From NCBI RefSeq assembly GCF_030867145.1, contig NC_134418.1, positions 55,403,682 to 55,467,681 of the forward strand: a DNA stretch of 64,000 nt, in the 5' to 3' direction. Under the pieces are notes generated by a model. The model was given only the letters and a program-made list of their open reading frames with translations. It ran no database searches and had not been told where the DNA came from. The translations under genes were made by a program, and so were the position numbers. This DNA is from Opisthocomus hoazin. Taxonomy: Eukaryota; Chordata; Aves; Opisthocomiformes; Opisthocomidae. Below, piece after piece: positions 61,480 to 64,000 of this stretch; within the stretch, counting starts at the first letter, position 1; every line of letters begins with the position of its first letter.

Positions 61480-62010
61480 CTAAGCGGAGCCCGCCCGGCG
61501 TGCTCGCTGCCGCACAGGCCGCAGTGCCCAGCTGTCCTCGCAGGCGGGCGGCTGGCGAGCAGCAGCCATTGCCGCAGCCCGGCCCCGCCGAGGCACCAGC
61601 GGCAGGGGAGAAGGGGGAAGGCGGAGAGAGACGTACAAATTGGACATTAGCGCGGCTTTACTACTAATGCCAATAATAAGAGAAATAAGGCAAAACACGC
61701 ACGACGGGCACCGCGCCTCCCGGAACAGCCCGCGCGGGGCCGGCGCCCGGCCGGCGGCTGCCGGGCGGCACCGGGAAGCCCCGGACTGGCCTCGCCAGCA
61801 GACGGGAGCCGGACTCAGGAGCACACGGATCTGGATCCGGATCAGGGTCGCGGGCCGGACGAGGAGCAGGGTCCTCTCCAGCAGCCGGCCAGGGACGGAG
61901 AGAGCGGGACCCTCGTGTCCCCCCCGGCTTCAAACGGAGCGCGGCGTGCGTGGCGTGGCATACCGCATTGGGCAGCATCGGGTCGCCTCTCCTGCCCGCC
62001 CCGCCCCGCG
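61480..62010. promoter_or_regulatory. Orphan CpG island
   Basis: About 530 bases are strongly GC-rich with dense CpGs (for example around 61490-61610 and 61710-62010), interrupted by a short AT-rich patch at about 61640-61690. It stands in AT-rich DNA with no recognised gene. Open frames in several phases on both strands are composition effects. In birds such an island normally marks a promoter, so a lncRNA or the 5' end of an unrecognised gene is likely. Direction cannot be told. Confidence 0.6.
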
Positions 62011-62080
62011 AGTGCCACCCTGTCAGGCACTTCTGCTGAAGCAGTTAATGATGGGTCAAATCTACGAGTTCAGCATCTAG

Positions 62081-64000
62081 CCTGACCATAACAAAGTCAT
62101 TTATACAGCCTATGTGAGGTTCTTCCTGATGGCTGGTGTTTCAGAATTAACAAAATGGATTATCTTCACCATGCAATGTTTTATAACACATGAAAATGAC
62201 ATTTAACACAAGCCTGTAAGTGAGAGCCAGTGATGCATCCACTCGCTCTGACATGACAGAGACTAAACATGACAGCAGCTCAAATAAACAAGGGGACTAT
62301 CGTTAGTGTGCAACAAATCTCTCCTACACATGGCTTACTGGATCGGTGTGATAGCTTCTCACAGAGACAAAAGAGGAAGCATCACCAGTGAGCAAAGGGA
62401 AGAACTGGAGAGGAAAGGTCCGCAAATTGTTTAAAGGTGATAGTAAAAGGCAGATCAAACATGACTGGGCAGAAACGAGCCCTATAACTTTGTGAGGACG
62501 TAAGTGAAAAGAATGTGAGGCAGGGTACTCGAGGAAAGGCGTACAACTGTGGTTTTGCGTATGGAGTCCTTAGTGGAGGAAGAAATTCAACCAATGTTTT
62601 CAGTTTAGGTAAAAATGACAGAGGAGCATCAATATGTGGGAAGAGAGAGACTGATCAGTGTAGAAGAGGTGACACAGCTTCACAGAAGAGCATTACAGGG
62701 CTGGAGGAGGAGCAGTCCGTACAGCTGTCCAAACTATTCGCTGTGAATCATCACACCTGGAAAGCAATGAAAATAAATAATGTCCCTTTCCTTTGGAAAA
62801 CACTGTAAATCAGTATGCTAACCTGAGCTCTCAGATGACTTGTTTTCTGGAATGTGTGTTCCACATGGGCAGACTGAGATAATGAGACTCAGCTTTCTAC
62901 CTCAAATATGCTTCTGTCACAGGGACGGAATCTTACTTACTCTTTCTCTTCCTCCCTCCACCACCTGTAAAATGGGAATAATGGTACTATCCTGCTTTAT
63001 CAGACCTTCGCAAGGATAAATAATCTGAGATTGTGAGGGCTCAGGTGCTGTGATATCCTGAAAGAGGTGACTACAAAGCACACTTACCAGGCCTTCTGCT
63101 CCAAAAATGAGCATCCTACCTCTCTGAGACAAACGAAAAGTCACTGACATCTGCTTTGCTGTTGTAGTCGTTGTCTCTCCCTGCCAGCCAACCTCAGAAC
63201 CTAGGTGGGAATCAAACAGATCAGTAAAACCCACTTCAAATTGTACTTCTAAAGCTCACCAAAATCTGACCAAAAAGCCCTCAGAAGTCCTGGTCAGCAG
63301 CGTTAGCTAACATGACATTTCCCAAGTTCCTTTAAATGCCCTGAAATGGGAGACAACAGAAAAATCAGGCAGAAGAGGGTATGACCAAAGCTTTCACAGC
63401 TCAATTCCTTGTCCTCCGAAGCATTTGCTGAAGTCTGAAACAGTGCAGCTAACTTTACCGTTTCGTGTTCTCCCTCTGCACTCTACAAATCTGGCTCTTT
63501 CATTCCCTCCAAGCAATTTCTTGCTTGGACCAAGTCTGTGTGAAAGCCATCTCATCTCAAGTCGTTATCTCAATTCAGCCATGTGGAAATAGCTCTTTTT
63601 CACTTCTAAGCTTTCACCTACTTGAATTTCAAACCTCACATTTACAGATCTGTGGAATTTTTGATCAGTTTAAATTCTATCTTTCATCCACAACTGGAGC
63701 TGGAACAACTCATTCTCAACAACTAAGGCATCCCGTGATGTAAGAGTCTCTTTCCATCTGCAGAATATTTGAGACCAATTGTAATTTCCTCAAATATATT
63801 TCTTATTCTACCACTGCCAAAAGAATTATTCTGTTCTGTAAAGTTTTAGTTGTAAATGCTGCCCTGCAAACATCTACGCAACTGTTTAATTTACCAATTC
63901 TCTCAATAAGTGCATGTATAATTATCTACCAAGTCAGCTTGTAAACAAATACTTAATGTTCCAGACTGAGGCTTGCTCAGCTGTTATTGGTCACGCTTGG
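62081..64000. other. Sequence beyond the CpG island
   Basis: AT-rich to mixed sequence with no recognised exon, RNA gene or repeat on either strand. It may be the first intron of a transcript starting in the CpG island, but nothing seen proves it. Confidence 0.5.

Noticed and set aside
1..64000. CRISPR arrays, operons, tRNA or rRNA genes
   Set aside because: None seen. The split genes, CpG islands and CR1 LINEs show this is vertebrate nuclear DNA.

Overview
The window is a stretch of bird genome. Three things support this. The coding exons of a vertebrate fatty-acid elongase (ELOVL6) are split by long introns. There are two copies of the avian/reptilian LINE family CR1. A compact GC-rich Rho-GTPase-activating gene of the TAGAP/ARHGAP20-like kind, as found in songbird genomes, is also present. 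An LTR-like repeat resembling ones I recall from Neoaves points the same way. No bacterial features (operons, Shine-Dalgarno sites, CRISPR arrays) are present. Species cannot be fixed from the sequence alone.

Region by region: 1-36.9 kb is the 3' part of ELOVL6 on the + strand. It holds three coding exons (7814-7945, 28631-28782, 30653-31077) separated by introns of about 20.7 kb and 1.9 kb. A long AT-rich 3' UTR of about 5.8 kb follows, with several poly(A) signals, the last at 36853. The 5' coding exon with the start codon lies upstream of the window. From 36.9 to 42.1 kb is intergenic DNA with an LTR-like element on the - strand (about 38.3-39.4 kb).

From 42.1 to 47.65 kb is a compact multi-exon gene on the + strand with a GC/CCAAT promoter, a start codon at 42459, a split PH-like domain, a linker, a complete RhoGAP domain with its arginine finger, a basic C-terminal tail and a poly(A) signal. 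Two of its exon joins do not work under simple GT-AG rules, so it may be a functional gene with exons or donors I cannot place, a decaying copy, or an assembly error. From 47.8 to 49.0 kb is an internally deleted CR1 LINE. From 49 to 64 kb I see no recognisable protein gene. It contains an orphan CpG island at about 61.48-62.01 kb, a 208-codon open frame of unknown meaning at 55.4-56.1 kb, and a few short hairpins. In mammals EGF lies on this side of ELOVL6 in convergent orientation, but no EGF exon was recognised on the - strand here.

The two genes appear unrelated in function. ELOVL6 is an ER enzyme that extends C12-C16 acyl chains. The RhoGAP gene would be a membrane-tethered or signalling GAP. 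The most interesting material is the RhoGAP gene: its possible N-terminal lipidation motif, its very short introns (one of 84 bp hiding an in-frame stop), and its two problematic exon joins.
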